The translations under genes and the position numbers were made by a program. From Chara braunii (lineage: Eukaryota; Streptophyta; Charophyceae; Charales; Characeae), in NCBI GenBank assembly GCA_003427395.1, contig BFEA01000051.1, positions 3,568,501 through 3,595,443 of the forward strand: a stretch of 26,943 nt of DNA. The letters are read 5' to 3'. Of this stretch, positions 17,105 to 25,676 are shown piece by piece. Every line of letters starts with the position of its first letter. Position 1 is the first letter of the stretch. The notes under the pieces are model-generated. The model worked only from the letters and a program-made list of their open reading frames with translations. It made no database searches and was not told the origin of the DNA.

Positions 17105-18940
17105 TTTCTGAACCGGTGAGTTACTTCCACGTTTTCCCTTGGTGTAGGATTAAATTCCTACCTCAGCAGTCATGAAAATAAACAAAGGGAAGAATTAAAT
17201 TTGATGATCAGGGTTAAATTCTTCAATCCTAGATTAGATTCCTCGATCATGAAAATTAGTCTTCGCAGATCATTGTCACTATATGACTCATATCCAAAGA
17301 GAAAGATGAACTTATAAATTAGGGTAGTATCGGTACCATGTGGTGTAGCATGGGTGAGTACGTCTCAGTTGGTTCACAGTTTCTTTTCTTGCACTTCTAA
17401 AGAATCTAAACCAACTATGGACAATGCTCTTTTATGTGCAAGCTTATAAATAAACTGAAAAAGACATGACCTCCATCTAGCCATTAAGGTCCCAACTAAC
17501 CCTTTTTGGCTAGTCTGCCACCATTTGAAAATACGGGGGTTTCAAGTATATGAAGCACCAGAACCCAAAGTGCGGCTCTGCTGTGGATAAGTGTGGCAGG
17601 TCCGCAAGTGCCCCCCTGCGGTAGGAAAGTTAAGTCTTGGACTTTTTTTTTTTCCGTTAATTCCATTAAGCCTAATGGACGAGTGTTGACATGTAGTTTG
17701 CATGTTTTTTTTTTTTGCAAATTATTGACGCTTTTGTTTTTCTTATTCACTTTTGACTCAAGAAGCCCGTGTCTTTTATGAACTGATTGAACCTGTGAGT
17801 AAATAAACCGGTGTCGGCGCGAATACCTTTACATGGATATCCGCCTTGGTTTTTGCAAGTGACAGAAAATAAGTTCGGATAAAGGTCTGAGAGTGCCACG
17901 CGAGGAGTGGCCACGTTTGTAACCTACATTGGCTAGGATAGAGGATGTGTGAGCGCGTAAGTTCAAGATGTGCGTGTGATTTTTTATTTTTGGTTGTGGG
18001 TCGCGATGCTCGGGGTATGAAATTTTAGATACTAGAATAAGATAGGAATTTGAAAGTTCTCGTTTTGGTTTTGTCCCACATGCTTGACCGGCGGTAGTCT
18101 TGGCATGCGGGATGGCGCGCGCAGTAGTCATAACACAGTTTGCACAAGCTGGTGCGGAAGCCTGGCGGTTGCACGCATGGCCGCGGGGTAGATAGGAGGC
18201 CCAGGCCGAGTTTTGGCCCAAGCGCGGCACTGCACCGCTTCATATATGGGTTTCCACGCCTGCAGGTCTCTGGCTTCGGCTTAGCCCTATAGGTTATGAT
18301 ATCGAACTGTTATTGCGAAGGTACGAGGGTCGAGGCCAGCGGGCGGCGACATAGGAATGTTGGAGCATTGAAGGAGCTGAGGGCAACGCGTGGAGGGCAG
18401 CGATTTCAGGCGGGGCAGTGTATTCGTTCAGATTGCAGGGAAGAAGCCCGTCGGTTTTGCCCAACCAGCAGGAGTAGATAGTACGAAGTCTACTGGAAGT
18501 GTGGGTGTGCCTGACTAATCGAGGCGTTGGACGTTTTGTCATAGGCGTAGAAGTAAAAAGCGAGGGATGAGTTTGAAGACTTACCTATGGGATGGAGGGT
18601 TCAAACGGGATGTATCTGGTCACGATTAGTGGGAAATTCGCTCACAACTTTGTTTATTCTTTCGAGAGTAGAACGGAGGGAAGGCAACTATAGGAGTGAT
18701 TGTTTACCTGCGGGCAGAGGGCTGCTCACCTCGACTTCGAGTAGTAGAACGGTAGACCGACGATAAAAGTGTAGTTGCAATGTTGTGAATTTACCTATTG
18801 ACCACTACGTTGTGAATCGGAGGCTCAACAGGTAGTCAAGCCCCCCTAGAAGAGAGTCGTTGTTGTGAATATTAAGGGAGTACAGTGCTAATCCACACGA
18901 TATAAGCAGCCACGATAGTGATCGTAGTTGGACGCAGAGT
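17105..18940. other. unannotated stretch
   Basis: T-rich with several T9-T12 runs in the first 700 bp, then mixed sequence. No recognisable gene, RNA or repeat. Confidence 0.45.
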
Positions 18941-19985
18941 GACGAGAGGGACTACTACTGGTAAGCCTGCTGGCAGGGTAGTTGCTGCTCTACCTGCAGA
19001 GTATGGTGAAAAAAAGGGGAGTTGCTGTGTGGGACTGAGAGGGGTTACTCCGGGGTTATGAACTGGCCTGATTACTTCACCGCTGGGTCTTGTAATATTG
19101 GGCGGTGTATGCGATTGCAGGAGATACCACTGTACTTTTGTACTCCACGCATCACGGTCGGGCAGTATTGTTGGCTAAGGCGTAGGCCACCTTGTTACTA
19201 AGCGGAGTACTTACTAAACGACTGGTTACTTCGGCTGCGTTACTGCTACAACGGTGGTTGTGCTTGTCGTAGATTGTCATGTTAAGGACGATCGTACGAA
19301 CTGCTGGGGTTGCTGCATCTATTGCGAGCTGCACCTTTGTTGCGCTTCGTTGCATACCCTTGCTATGCTGAGGTACTTCGGAAGTGTATACGAGGCGTGT
19401 GTTGTGTCAAGTGCTACTGGCCAAGGCGGCGAGGCTGCAGTGTTATCAGGGAAGGCGAGGCCAAGGAATATGTTTTGACGAAAGATTGGGTGTGCCAACT
19501 TCTGCTGAGATCGCTGCAGCGTAGCACTGTGTTCCTTGGGGGTTGCTGCGCTGGTTGACGACCGTACGGGCTGTTGTGTATTGGCTATACCTGCTGTAGA
19601 TGGGCCTGTTTCACTGACTGTGCACAATGACTGCGACAGGCTGTAGCTGATCCCACGTACCACTATGCTATAGCATATCGCTGTTCCATAAACTGTGTAC
19701 CTTGCTGCTCATCTTTGACTGTAGAGTCTGCTATAACGTTGTTCAAGATTTTTGCGGGTTACTGCACTGTGCTAAGTACGGCAGCCGCTTGGAGCAGTGA
19801 GACTGCGATTTTGTATTGGGAAGCGAAGGTATAGTGGCCAGAAAGTGATTGGACTGCAGGGAGAGGTTGCTGCCGCAGCTTGGGGAAGTGGTGGCGAAGG
19901 GGGCAATTGCTGCGAATTAAGGGTTCGACAGAGGGGTTGAGTTCAGCAGTTGACTCCAGTTTGACCAAGCTCCTTCGGTTTGGCT
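18941..19985. other. GCTGC-rich low-complexity stretch
   Basis: GTTGCTGC and CTGCTG words recur irregularly. A GACGATCGTACGAACTG word at about 19288 resembles GACGACCGTACGGGCTG at about 19557, suggesting old duplication. Minus-strand frames (for example 19319-19663, 114 codons) are Ala/Ser/Gln-rich with no domain I recognise. Confidence 0.4.
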
Positions 19986-20205
19986 GCCATTGCGGGGCCC
20001 TCAGGCGCTGAAGATATCAAGGCCCTCTCCTGCGAGTCTGAGAGTACCCCTCTTGGATCTGAGAGACTTAATACTTCTCCCTCTGCCCTTCTTACTCTAA
20101 GTCTAGTCTGTTTGGTTCTGAGAGGAAGGCGGCAGGCGGGATTGCAGCCCGTAGGTCCGCATCAAGACTTTGTGTGAAGTCATCCCACCGATTGCGGGAG
20201 CTCTG

Positions 20206-20228
20206 CCAGAACTCAGGAGGAGTTCTGG
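20206..20228. other. perfect 9-bp hairpin
   Basis: CCAGAACTC (20206-20214) and GAGTTCTGG (20220-20228) pair perfectly round a 5-nt loop. CTGCC and GGCAG just outside can pair in an alternative register. Confidence 0.55.
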
Positions 20229-20264
20229 AGGCAGGAAATTGAAAAGTAACCACTGCGTTCCCTC

Positions 20265-20270
20265 TATAAA
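20265..20270 (+). promoter_or_regulatory. possible TATA box
   Basis: TATAAA lies in a CCTC-TATAAA-CCC context about 240 bp before the hairpin array. It could drive a transcript across the array, either as an independent unit or as the U3 promoter of a long LTR. Only sequence and position support this. Confidence 0.3.
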
Positions 20271-20510
20271 CCCAGTATAGCCCCTATCTGTACAATCACC
20301 CTATGTATCGACTGAGTGTATTGTATGCAATCTTGCTTTGACTTTTGGTTTGACCTTCAGGATGTAAACCAGACTAAGTAAAGGAATGTCTATATAATGG
20401 CAGTTTCAGTTTTGTTTTGTTGTATGAAAACAGATTATAACAAGGGGTTGCATCAGGGGGAAGGTTGGGAGGAAGGCAGTTTTGTTTGCGCTTGAACGAA
20501 TCTTATAGGG

Positions 20511-20541
20511 TCAGACATTGTTTCTAAGATGAATGGTCTGA
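20511..20541 (+). other. array hairpin 1
   Basis: TCAGAC (20511-20516) pairs fully with GTCTGA (20536-20541). Inner ATT/AAT closes the 12-nt loop, and one G is bulged on the 3' side. Confidence 0.75.
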
Positions 20542-20569
20542 TTGCTATGTTTTGTTATGTTTTCTGAAG

Positions 20570-20604
20570 GGTCAAGCATTGTTTCTAAGATGAATGGTTT
20601 GGTC
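20570..20604 (+). other. array hairpin 2
   Basis: GGTCAAG pairs with TTTGGTC over seven positions, three of them G-U type. Inner CATT/AATG and the bulged G are present. Confidence 0.7.
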
Positions 20605-20623
20605 GCTGTGTTTATTTAATTGT

Positions 20624-20656
20624 GTTAGACATTTTTTCTAAGATGAATGGTATGGC
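20624..20656 (+). other. array hairpin 3
   Basis: GTTAGA pairs with TATGGC at five of six positions, two of them G-U type. CATT/AATG and the bulged G are kept. The loop begins TTTTC rather than GTTTC. Confidence 0.6.
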
Positions 20657-20694
20657 TGTTTATTTTGTGGAGTATTGGTTGTTTGGACTTTGAG

Positions 20695-20729
20695 GACCAT
20701 ACATTGTTTCTAAGATGAATGATCTGGTC
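20695..20729 (+). other. array hairpin 4
   Basis: GACCATA pairs with TCTGGTC at six of seven positions, all Watson-Crick. CATT/AATG is kept and the bulge is A. Confidence 0.7.
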
Positions 20730-20759
20730 GCTGTTTATTTTGGGTGGTTTCTGAACGGT

Positions 20760-20779
20760 CTCTGGGATTTTACCCAGAG
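20760..20779. other. unrelated perfect hairpin between copies 4 and 5
   Basis: CTCTGGG (20760-20766) and CCCAGAG (20773-20779) flank ATTTTA. It lacks the shared loop and sits in the longer linker after copy 4. Confidence 0.55.
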
Positions 20780-20811
20780 TACTCTGCTTTTTTTAGTGCG
20801 GAGAAAAAAGG

Positions 20812-20846
20812 GGTTGAGCATTGTTTCTAAGACGAATGACTCAACT
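20812..20846 (+). other. array hairpin 5
   Basis: GGTTGAG pairs with CTCAACT over all seven positions (one G-U type). Inner CATT/AATG, an A bulge, and loop GTTTCTAAGACG. This is one of the best-paired copies. Confidence 0.75.
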
Positions 20847-20889
20847 CTTTTTGATTTTTTTATTGTGATGGAGGTTCATGCCAAAGAAC

Positions 20890-20918
20890 TAGACTTTGTT
20901 TCTAAGATGAATAGTCTA
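20890..20918 (+). other. array hairpin 6
   Basis: TAGACT pairs fully with AGTCTA. The inner stem is reduced to TT/AA with one bulged T, so both sides of the conserved CATT/AATG have changed. Confidence 0.7.
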
Positions 20919-20965
20919 AGTCTGAGGCCACAACACTGTAATGAGAACAAAGAAATATGATTCTT

Positions 20966-20973
<8 letters not shown>

Positions 20974-21002
<29 letters not shown>
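20974..21002. repeat. (TA)n microsatellite between hairpins 6 and 7
   Basis: The dinucleotide array is flanked by two exact copies of ATGAGAACAA, at 20941-20950 and 21001-21010, 60 bp apart. Confidence 0.9.
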
Positions 21003-21006
<4 letters not shown>

Positions 21007-21015
21007 ACAAGGCTA

Positions 21016-21043
21016 GCCAGATATTGTTTCTAAGACGAATGGC
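21016..21043 (+). other. array hairpin 7 (degenerate)
   Basis: The loop GTTTCTAAGACG is intact, and TATT/AATG pairs with one T-G. The outer stem is weak; only GCC with GGC is available, as an alternative register. Confidence 0.45.
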
Positions 21044-21112
21044 CCAACCCTAGGCTCACTTTGAAGATTAAGTTCAGAGAGATATATATAACTTGGTTAT
21101 TTAAACAGTTCA

Positions 21113-21159
21113 GGGCGACTAAGCATTGTTTCTAAGACGAACGACTTAATCATATGCCC
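21113..21159 (+). other. array hairpin 8
   Basis: GACTAAG pairs with CTTAATC at six of seven positions, with an outer GGGC (21113-21116) and GCCC (21156-21159). The bulge is A. The inner stem has one mismatch (CATT/AACG). Confidence 0.65.
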
Positions 21160-21203
21160 AATGAAGAGAAAAGTAGTTGTGCAACCTGTTTGTGTATAAC
21201 TAA

Positions 21204-21251
21204 GGCAAAGAGTTGGCATTGTTTCTAAGATGAATGACCTAACGCAATGCC
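21204..21251 (+). other. array hairpin 9
   Basis: GTTGG (21212-21216) pairs with CTAAC (21239-21243), one pair being G-U type. CATT/AATG is intact and AC is bulged. An outer GGC (21204-21206) can pair with GCC (21249-21251). Confidence 0.6.
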
Positions 21252-21663
21252 CTATGTAAGCTGGGATAAAGGGATAAATCACTAAGAGACTATGAACTAT
21301 TATTTGTCAAAGGTAATTTGGGTTGGTGAGAGTGCTTACCTTTAGGGTTTGGTCTGCACGTAGCTGAGTGGGATGACTACTTGATCTGAGTTTCAGTTTA
21401 ATAGGTAGCTGCTTTAGTGGCTCGCCACGTGCTAGAACGATAGGAGTTAGATTCAATTCTTGCATTTTCTGAGATAGTTTTTTTTTTTTTTTACTTAGAT
21501 CAATTTTTGCATTGCTGAGATCACTTATTATACTTGGGCTTGTATAAATCTTGGTAAGCCACTCTCCGCAGGGCGCAAAAGAAGGTGTGGTTCTCAACCG
21601 CACTTGGCGGTTGTCCAACGCCGAGAGATTAACCTTCAAGGCGCGTGTCAGCCGACACTTGAT

Positions 21664-22399
21664 TGTCGAATGTGACCCTCGAGACTAACGAGGACCGCAT
21701 GAGCATGGGTACTACATAGTACGCCATCATTGCGACTGCTTGCGAATGATTGCATTGCTAGTCGATATGAGTAGGCCTTGTGTCCACGCAGTTTTATACT
21801 AAGTCTCGCGCGCGACGCCTATCTGATTTTTGCGTCAGAAAGTTATGGGATGGCTACTGAAGGGACTATGAGTGTTATCGTGTTGTTTGTTCATTGTCAT
21901 TGTTTGTATGTGTGAGTACGTATGTGTGTTTTATTTTTTTGTCTGTTAGAGTAGCGTGCCTGTGGTGAGTGGGATGCGTCCTAGTCGACCGACGGCGAGT
22001 CGCGCTTGGGACTTCAGCCCCCCAAGATGTCGGTTCGCGTGCGGGTCCGATAGGTGTAATACCGCGCATACCCCCTATGCTACAGTGAACGAGAAACACC
22101 CTCGGCTGGTCCACCTTTGCGATTGCAGCTGATCAACTTTCGTACTGTGGACTGGTAGCTCGGCGGGGATACGCCCACCGAAGGGAGGTGACAGCTCCCG
22201 TAAGGTGGAGGTAAGCCGTGCCTCGCGTAGGCCCTATCCTGTCATAGGGGCTCGCGAGAGCTATGGTTGGCGCACTCGGCCAGAGCGGCTTGTGGAAGCT
22301 CCATGTGTATTTGTGACAAGAATTTAGACCAACTCCTGCGTGACACGACCGAGAGGGTCCCGCGCTGCCTCGTGCGGTGTCGGACCGATGCACTCGACA
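21664..22399 (+). repeat. candidate 5' LTR of gypsy element B
   Basis: The right end is well placed. CTCGACA ends at 22399, two bases before the primer-binding site, which is normal LTR architecture. TGTCGA at 21664-21669 is the exact inverse of the terminal TCGACA, giving a 736-bp LTR that starts TG and ends CA. The left end is a guess: a six-base match occurs by chance, the 3' LTR is outside the window, and no target-site duplication can be tested. A TATA-like TTTTATACT lies at about 21793. The true LTR could begin further left and then include the hairpin array and the TATAAA at 20265. Confidence 0.4.
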
Positions 22400-22401
22400 G
22401 G

Positions 22402-22420
22402 TGGCGCCGTTGCCGGGGAT
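22402..22420 (+). promoter_or_regulatory. tRNA-Asp primer-binding site of element B
   Basis: TGGCGCCGTTGCCGGGGAT is complementary over 19 nt to the 3' end, with CCA, of plant tRNA-Asp, from established knowledge of that tRNA. Plant Athila/Tat-type gypsy elements use this primer site. Here the tRNA would start minus-strand cDNA synthesis. A small AACGG/CCGTT hairpin follows at 22421-22435. Confidence 0.9.
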
Positions 22421-22733
22421 AACGGAAGCCTACCGTTGTCCCTGGTGGAACGACATCCGGGTATGAGAATGAGAAGGAAGTAGGCATAGGAAGGAAAATG
22501 AGAGTGTAGGTTGGTTTGTACATGATTGAGTACGAATAAAGAAAGTCTAGCGACCCCTAAGTTGGTTGGTTGCCTGCCTAGCTTAGAAAGGCTAAGATTC
22601 TATGAAGGACAACCATACCTAGTAAAGAAGATATCATGGGGAAACTAGATAGAACATACGGTGGAGATCTCGCTGAGGTAGATCGTTGAATAGGCTAGTT
22701 TTTTGTTTTTCTTTTACAGGAAGTTGAAAAGAG
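22421..22733 (+). other. untranslated leader of element B
   Basis: The stretch between the primer site and the gag ATG has no gene. It ends with a T-rich tract and the acceptor-like site described next. Confidence 0.55.
22697..22719 (+). promoter_or_regulatory. possible 3' splice site before gag
   Basis: A tract of almost pure pyrimidine (about 22699-22715) leads into TTTTACAG|G, with AG at 22718-22719, 14 bp before the gag ATG. This looks like a plant intron acceptor. A donor candidate, GAGGTAAGCC, lies at about 22209 within the candidate LTR. Splicing is unproven. Confidence 0.35.
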
Positions 22734-23456
22734 ATGTCTGTCAAGATGCCGGAGCCCAGTGGTTTAGTGGATGGTATGGGAAAGGTCCTCACACTGGAAG
22801 ACCTTATTGCGGCCATTGACAGGCATGAGAAGACGTCAAGCAATGTCCCGAAGGTTGACACCTTCCATTTCAGTGGAGGAAGGGTCTCAGATTGGTTGGA
22901 TCTGGTGGAGCAAGCGTTAGTGGGGCTATCAGATCCAGTAAAGTTCCAGCGCATCTTGAAGTATGTGCTCCATGGTCATCATCAAGAGGTAGAAAATGTC
23001 ATAAATGCATCCAATGGCAGTTGGGCAAGGTTTAGAGATGGCATGCAGCGCAAGTATCGGTTGGGCGATGGGTTGCTGACAACCGCGGACCTTGAAGCCA
23101 TGAATAAGGATGACTTCACTACGATAGGGGCGTTTGTGCAAGAGTTCAAGAAAAGGGCGAGGAAAGCTCATGGAATCTCAGAAGAGCCGCAATGTGTCAT
23201 CTTTCTAAGACTGCTTACCGCATCAGAGGCCTCAGAATTGACGAGCCATGGAGGGGGAAGTGGGAAGCTTACCTGGGCCACTATTGATAAGGGAGCAGAG
23301 GATGGGAGCCTGGAACAGGTAGAACGACCTCAGATGCGTTTGCAGAGGAGGAAGAGAAAGGAAAGGGACGCCACTGCATCTAGAACCCCAGGTGTAAAAA
23401 GGATTGTTACTTACGTGCTTGCGGAACTGGGCTATGACAAGGATACCGAGGTGTAG
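22734..23456 (+). pseudogene. gag: gag, capsid part, of gypsy element B
   Basis: A 240-codon frame opens with ATG after the T-rich leader. Residues about 40-150 have the Retrotrans_gag pattern: F-H-F-S-G-G-R-V-S-D-W-L-D-L-V-E, a central helix with L-K-Y-V-L-H-G, W-A-R-F-R-D-G-M-Q-R-K-Y, then F-V-Q-E-F-K-K-R-A. This domain assembles the virus-like particle. The frame ends at TAG (23454-23456) in a Lys/Arg-rich tail; the next recognisable part of the polyprotein is in a different phase from about 23561, so a frameshift or stop separates capsid from nucleocapsid. The first 240 codons contain no stop, making this the best-preserved part of the element besides RNase H. Confidence 0.85.
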
Positions 23457-23560
23457 AAAAAGATGGTGACCGTAGTCCAAAGTGGGGGAACAAAGGTAGG
23501 GGAAGGAGAAACCAGGCAGGAAAACTACGGTGAGGAGGAGACGGGGTCCCAAGTTCTTAC

Positions 23561-24298
23561 TTGCTGCTAGGGGGACAAGGCTCTGTAAAGGGACAGATTC
23601 CGCAGGCAATCGCTGCATCGCCAGCCGTCGCCACAGCTGCACATGTGTCAGCCGGGCCTTCGCAAATGGGGCCGCCGCCAGCCTATGGACCTTGGATGCC
23701 TTATTGCCAACTGACACCCTGGCCTAGGTGTAATCACTGCAGCTCGTGTGGAGGGGGCCAAACTCCCTCAGGACAGATGATGCCATATTCGGGTCCATCG
23801 GCGAGTGCAGGGCCACCAAGTTTCCCAGCGACCCAAGGTCAGTTCACGGCCCAGCCTCCCACCTCGCAGCAAGCTTCGCAGGCTAGCGTGGCGGGAGGAG
23901 GAGGTCAAGTGCAAGGAGGGCAAGGCAATGGTGGTCGAGGACAAGGAGGTCGAGGGGTTGGCGACCGAGGAAGGAACGGCGGGGGACGCGGTAGTGGATG
24001 GAATGGCCAAGGGGGTTAGGGCCAAGGCAATCAAGGCAGTCAAGAAGGGGGCTAAGGATACGGAAGGCCCCCCTTTGATTGGTGGAATGATATCTACCGG
24101 CATTGTGGCATTGTGGGCCACACCATATGGTTTTGCCAACAGCAGCGGGACGATGAGCTCGCTGGTCTAATATTCACAAACATGGATGGGGATATATATG
24201 ATAAATTTGGGCAGTATATTGACCCGAAGATTCCGAGTGGAGTTAGACAGGAAGCCCAAAGGCGAGCAGCGGCAGGGTCGGCGACTCAGCGCCCCTGA
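23561..24298 (+). pseudogene. gag: gag, linker and damaged zinc knuckle, of element B
   Basis: One phase reads a Pro/Gln/Gly/Ala-rich linker, then an RGG-type stretch at about 23890-24015 (GGQGNGGRGQGGRGVGDRGR). Stops occur at 24017-24019 (TAG) and 24050-24052 (TAA). After these the same phase reads a nucleocapsid knuckle of C-x2-C-x4-H-x4-C type at 24095-24136: its second Cys, His and last Cys are present, but the first Cys is Tyr (TAC at 24095-24097). It ends at TGA 24296-24298. Gly/Arg-rich tracts and the knuckle would bind genomic RNA in a working element. The Cys-to-Tyr change is a single G-to-A transition. Confidence 0.8.
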
Positions 24299-24300
24299 CA

Positions 24301-24528
24301 ATGTTCAGATTATGGCAGGAAAGGGAGGACCTGCCCGTGAGAGTCGAAGAGGTTATGGGGGAGACTGAGGAGGTAACCCAACGATTAAAGGCTGGGACTA
24401 TAAAGGAAGAGTCAATAATCGTTGAGTCAGATGACGAGGATTCAAGGGAGGTGGAAGAGTCGGCCATAACAATCCTGGAGAAAATGGAGGACCTGTTGGG
24501 GAGGTGGGAAGATACCAGCAAAAGCTAA
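24301..24528 (+). pseudogene. acidic coiled-coil-like linker of element B
   Basis: In a third phase the sequence reads an acidic, Glu-rich, probably helical segment (LKAGTIKEESIIVESDDEDS, then ITILEKMEDLLG). The helix appears to continue in another phase from about 24504 (QQKLKELRDEAQEWKANLP), so a frameshift lies near 24500. This is the linker between nucleocapsid and protease; no enzymatic motif is present. Confidence 0.55.
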
Positions 24529-25310
24529 AGGAGTTGCGTGATGAGGCCCAGGAGTGGAAGGCCAACCTCCCCAGAGTCTTCCTCTACGAATCCGGGTCGG
24601 GATCAGCGTCAGGGCAGCAAAGCTATCCCGGGGTCGCGACGATAGGGTCGGGCCCTAGGTCAGGGATGACGTTTAGGCCACCCACCCCGCATGGGCGGGC
24701 ACCACAGGCAGCGCAAACCAGGAGTCAAAGTAAGGCTGGCCCTAGCCAGGCGCTGAGTCATGCACCTCCTCGAAGGAGACCTGAGTCCGAGCGTAGGAAA
24801 GAAGTGGTGGAGGTCTCGGAAAAAGAAGAAGAAGAGGATGACGATACGGAGGACGAGAGGCTCCGACAAGAGGAGGATCGACGGACAAAATTAAGGGTCC
24901 AAAGGAGAGGGATCCGGGAGGAAACCGAGTCGAGCCAGCAGGACAGCGTACCTAAGAAAAGGAAGTATGCAGTCAGGCTAGAAGAAGGCTTTGATGTGGA
25001 GAGAATGGTGGATAGGCTCCTCAAAGGTCATAACTACCTCATGAACCTAAAAGATATTCTGGCGTCCACCCCGAGGCTCCGAGATGGTTTAAAGGGACGA
25101 TTATCTCGGAGGTTAATGTCCAACGTCCATCTAAGTGCGATCCTGGCAAGGGAGGTAGGATGGACAAAAGTTGGAACAAGGATGGACTGGAAGTGTGCGG
25201 CATGCGGGTTGGTGGATTTGGTGGTGAAAGAGAAGAAGTGTGTTGCAATGATGGATACATGCGAACATCATCAGAGAAAGGGATGCCCTCATGCTCGGAT
25301 TAGAGATTGA
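24504..25310 (+). pseudogene. pol: charged linker and protease start of element B
   Basis: A 268-codon frame first encodes a helical segment, then a Ser/Gly/Pro-rich and strongly charged linker (Glu/Asp run at about 24825-24860). A conserved pre-protease region follows from about 24965 (KYAVRLEEGFDVERMVDRLL). Near 25195 it reads W-K-C-A-A-C-G and leads to the protease active site A-M-M-D-T-C at 25245-25262. Retropepsins need D-T-G or D-S-G, so the Gly is lost. Immediately after it the phase changes: the expected continuation is in the next frame, so this frame ends in an unrelated tail at 25310. One codon and a frameshift therefore destroy the active-site loop. Confidence 0.75.
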
Positions 25311-25676
25311 CCGTGCGGACCATGGCATATTGCATAGAGCTAATTGCAAGACAGTTTTCTGTGGCACGACATCCAATGTGATTATAAAAATTGGTAAGGT
25401 ACGGGCAAGGACTTGCTTCTTTGTTATGCCGGACGTCGACCACCCTATCCTCCTGAGAAGATCGTTCATGTGCAGGACGGAGACTTTGATCTTTAACAAG
25501 CACTATGGGACGATGATACTGCTCATGAGTGATCGGGCTTGAAGGAACTATGAAGTTATCACCTGCCGAAACACAGGGCAAGTGAGCAAGAGAAATAGGC
25601 TTAATCCCGGCTCATTCACTTTTGTAGAATCAGAGAATGAGCGACGGAGGCTTCGGGAAGAGTCCGAGGCTATTCT
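25263..25676 (+). pseudogene. pol: protease C-terminal part of element B
   Basis: The second phase continues the protease: a leucine-rich segment after the active site, the flap region around 25330-25400, and F-F-V-M-P-D-V-D-H-P-I-L-L-R-R-S-F, the family's P-x-x-x-x-x-I-L-G-R-x-F segment in which G is replaced by R. A TGA follows at 25540-25542, then stops and a degraded tail with S-E-N-E-R-R-R-L-R-E-E at about 25627-25660. Reverse transcriptase begins almost at once in another phase at about 25677. That leaves much less room than usual between protease and RT palm, so a deletion is likely. Confidence 0.65.

Larger units (their letters stand above)
20511..21251 (+). ncRNA. array of nine stem-loops with one conserved loop
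   Basis: Nine copies of CATTGTTTCTAAGAYGAATG (with minor variants) have loops starting at 20520, 20581, 20634, 20706, 20823, 20898, 21026, 21128 and 21221, with spacings of 61, 53, 72, 117, 75, 128, 102 and 93. CATT and AATG pair to close a 12-nt loop, GTTTCTAAGATG or GTTTCTAAGACG. Outside them the flanks form a second stem that differs between copies yet usually still pairs; in most copies one unpaired base, usually G or A, follows AATG. Linkers after the first four copies share CTGTTTATTTTG-like words, so the array grew by tandem duplication. Type ncRNA is an inference: no transcript is known, and it may be part of a retrotransposon LTR or leader. Confidence 0.6.

Noticed and set aside
20715-20960. 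81-codon plus-strand frame in the hairpin array
   Set aside because: It spans hairpins 4 to 6 and linkers without a known motif; the conserved structure explains the sequence better.
20511-21251. CRISPR-like array
   Set aside because: Spacing varies from 53 to 128, the repeat is a hairpin with changing stems, and the window is eukaryotic.
20511-21251. Hammerhead ribozymes or C/D snoRNAs
   Set aside because: GATGAATG superficially recalls CUGAUGA or box C, but the hammerhead core (CUGAUGA plus GAAA) and a box D CUGA at the right spacing are absent.
23232-23717. 161-codon minus-strand frame opposite gag
   Set aside because: It is antisense to the Gag region and has no recognisable domain; best seen as a shadow frame.
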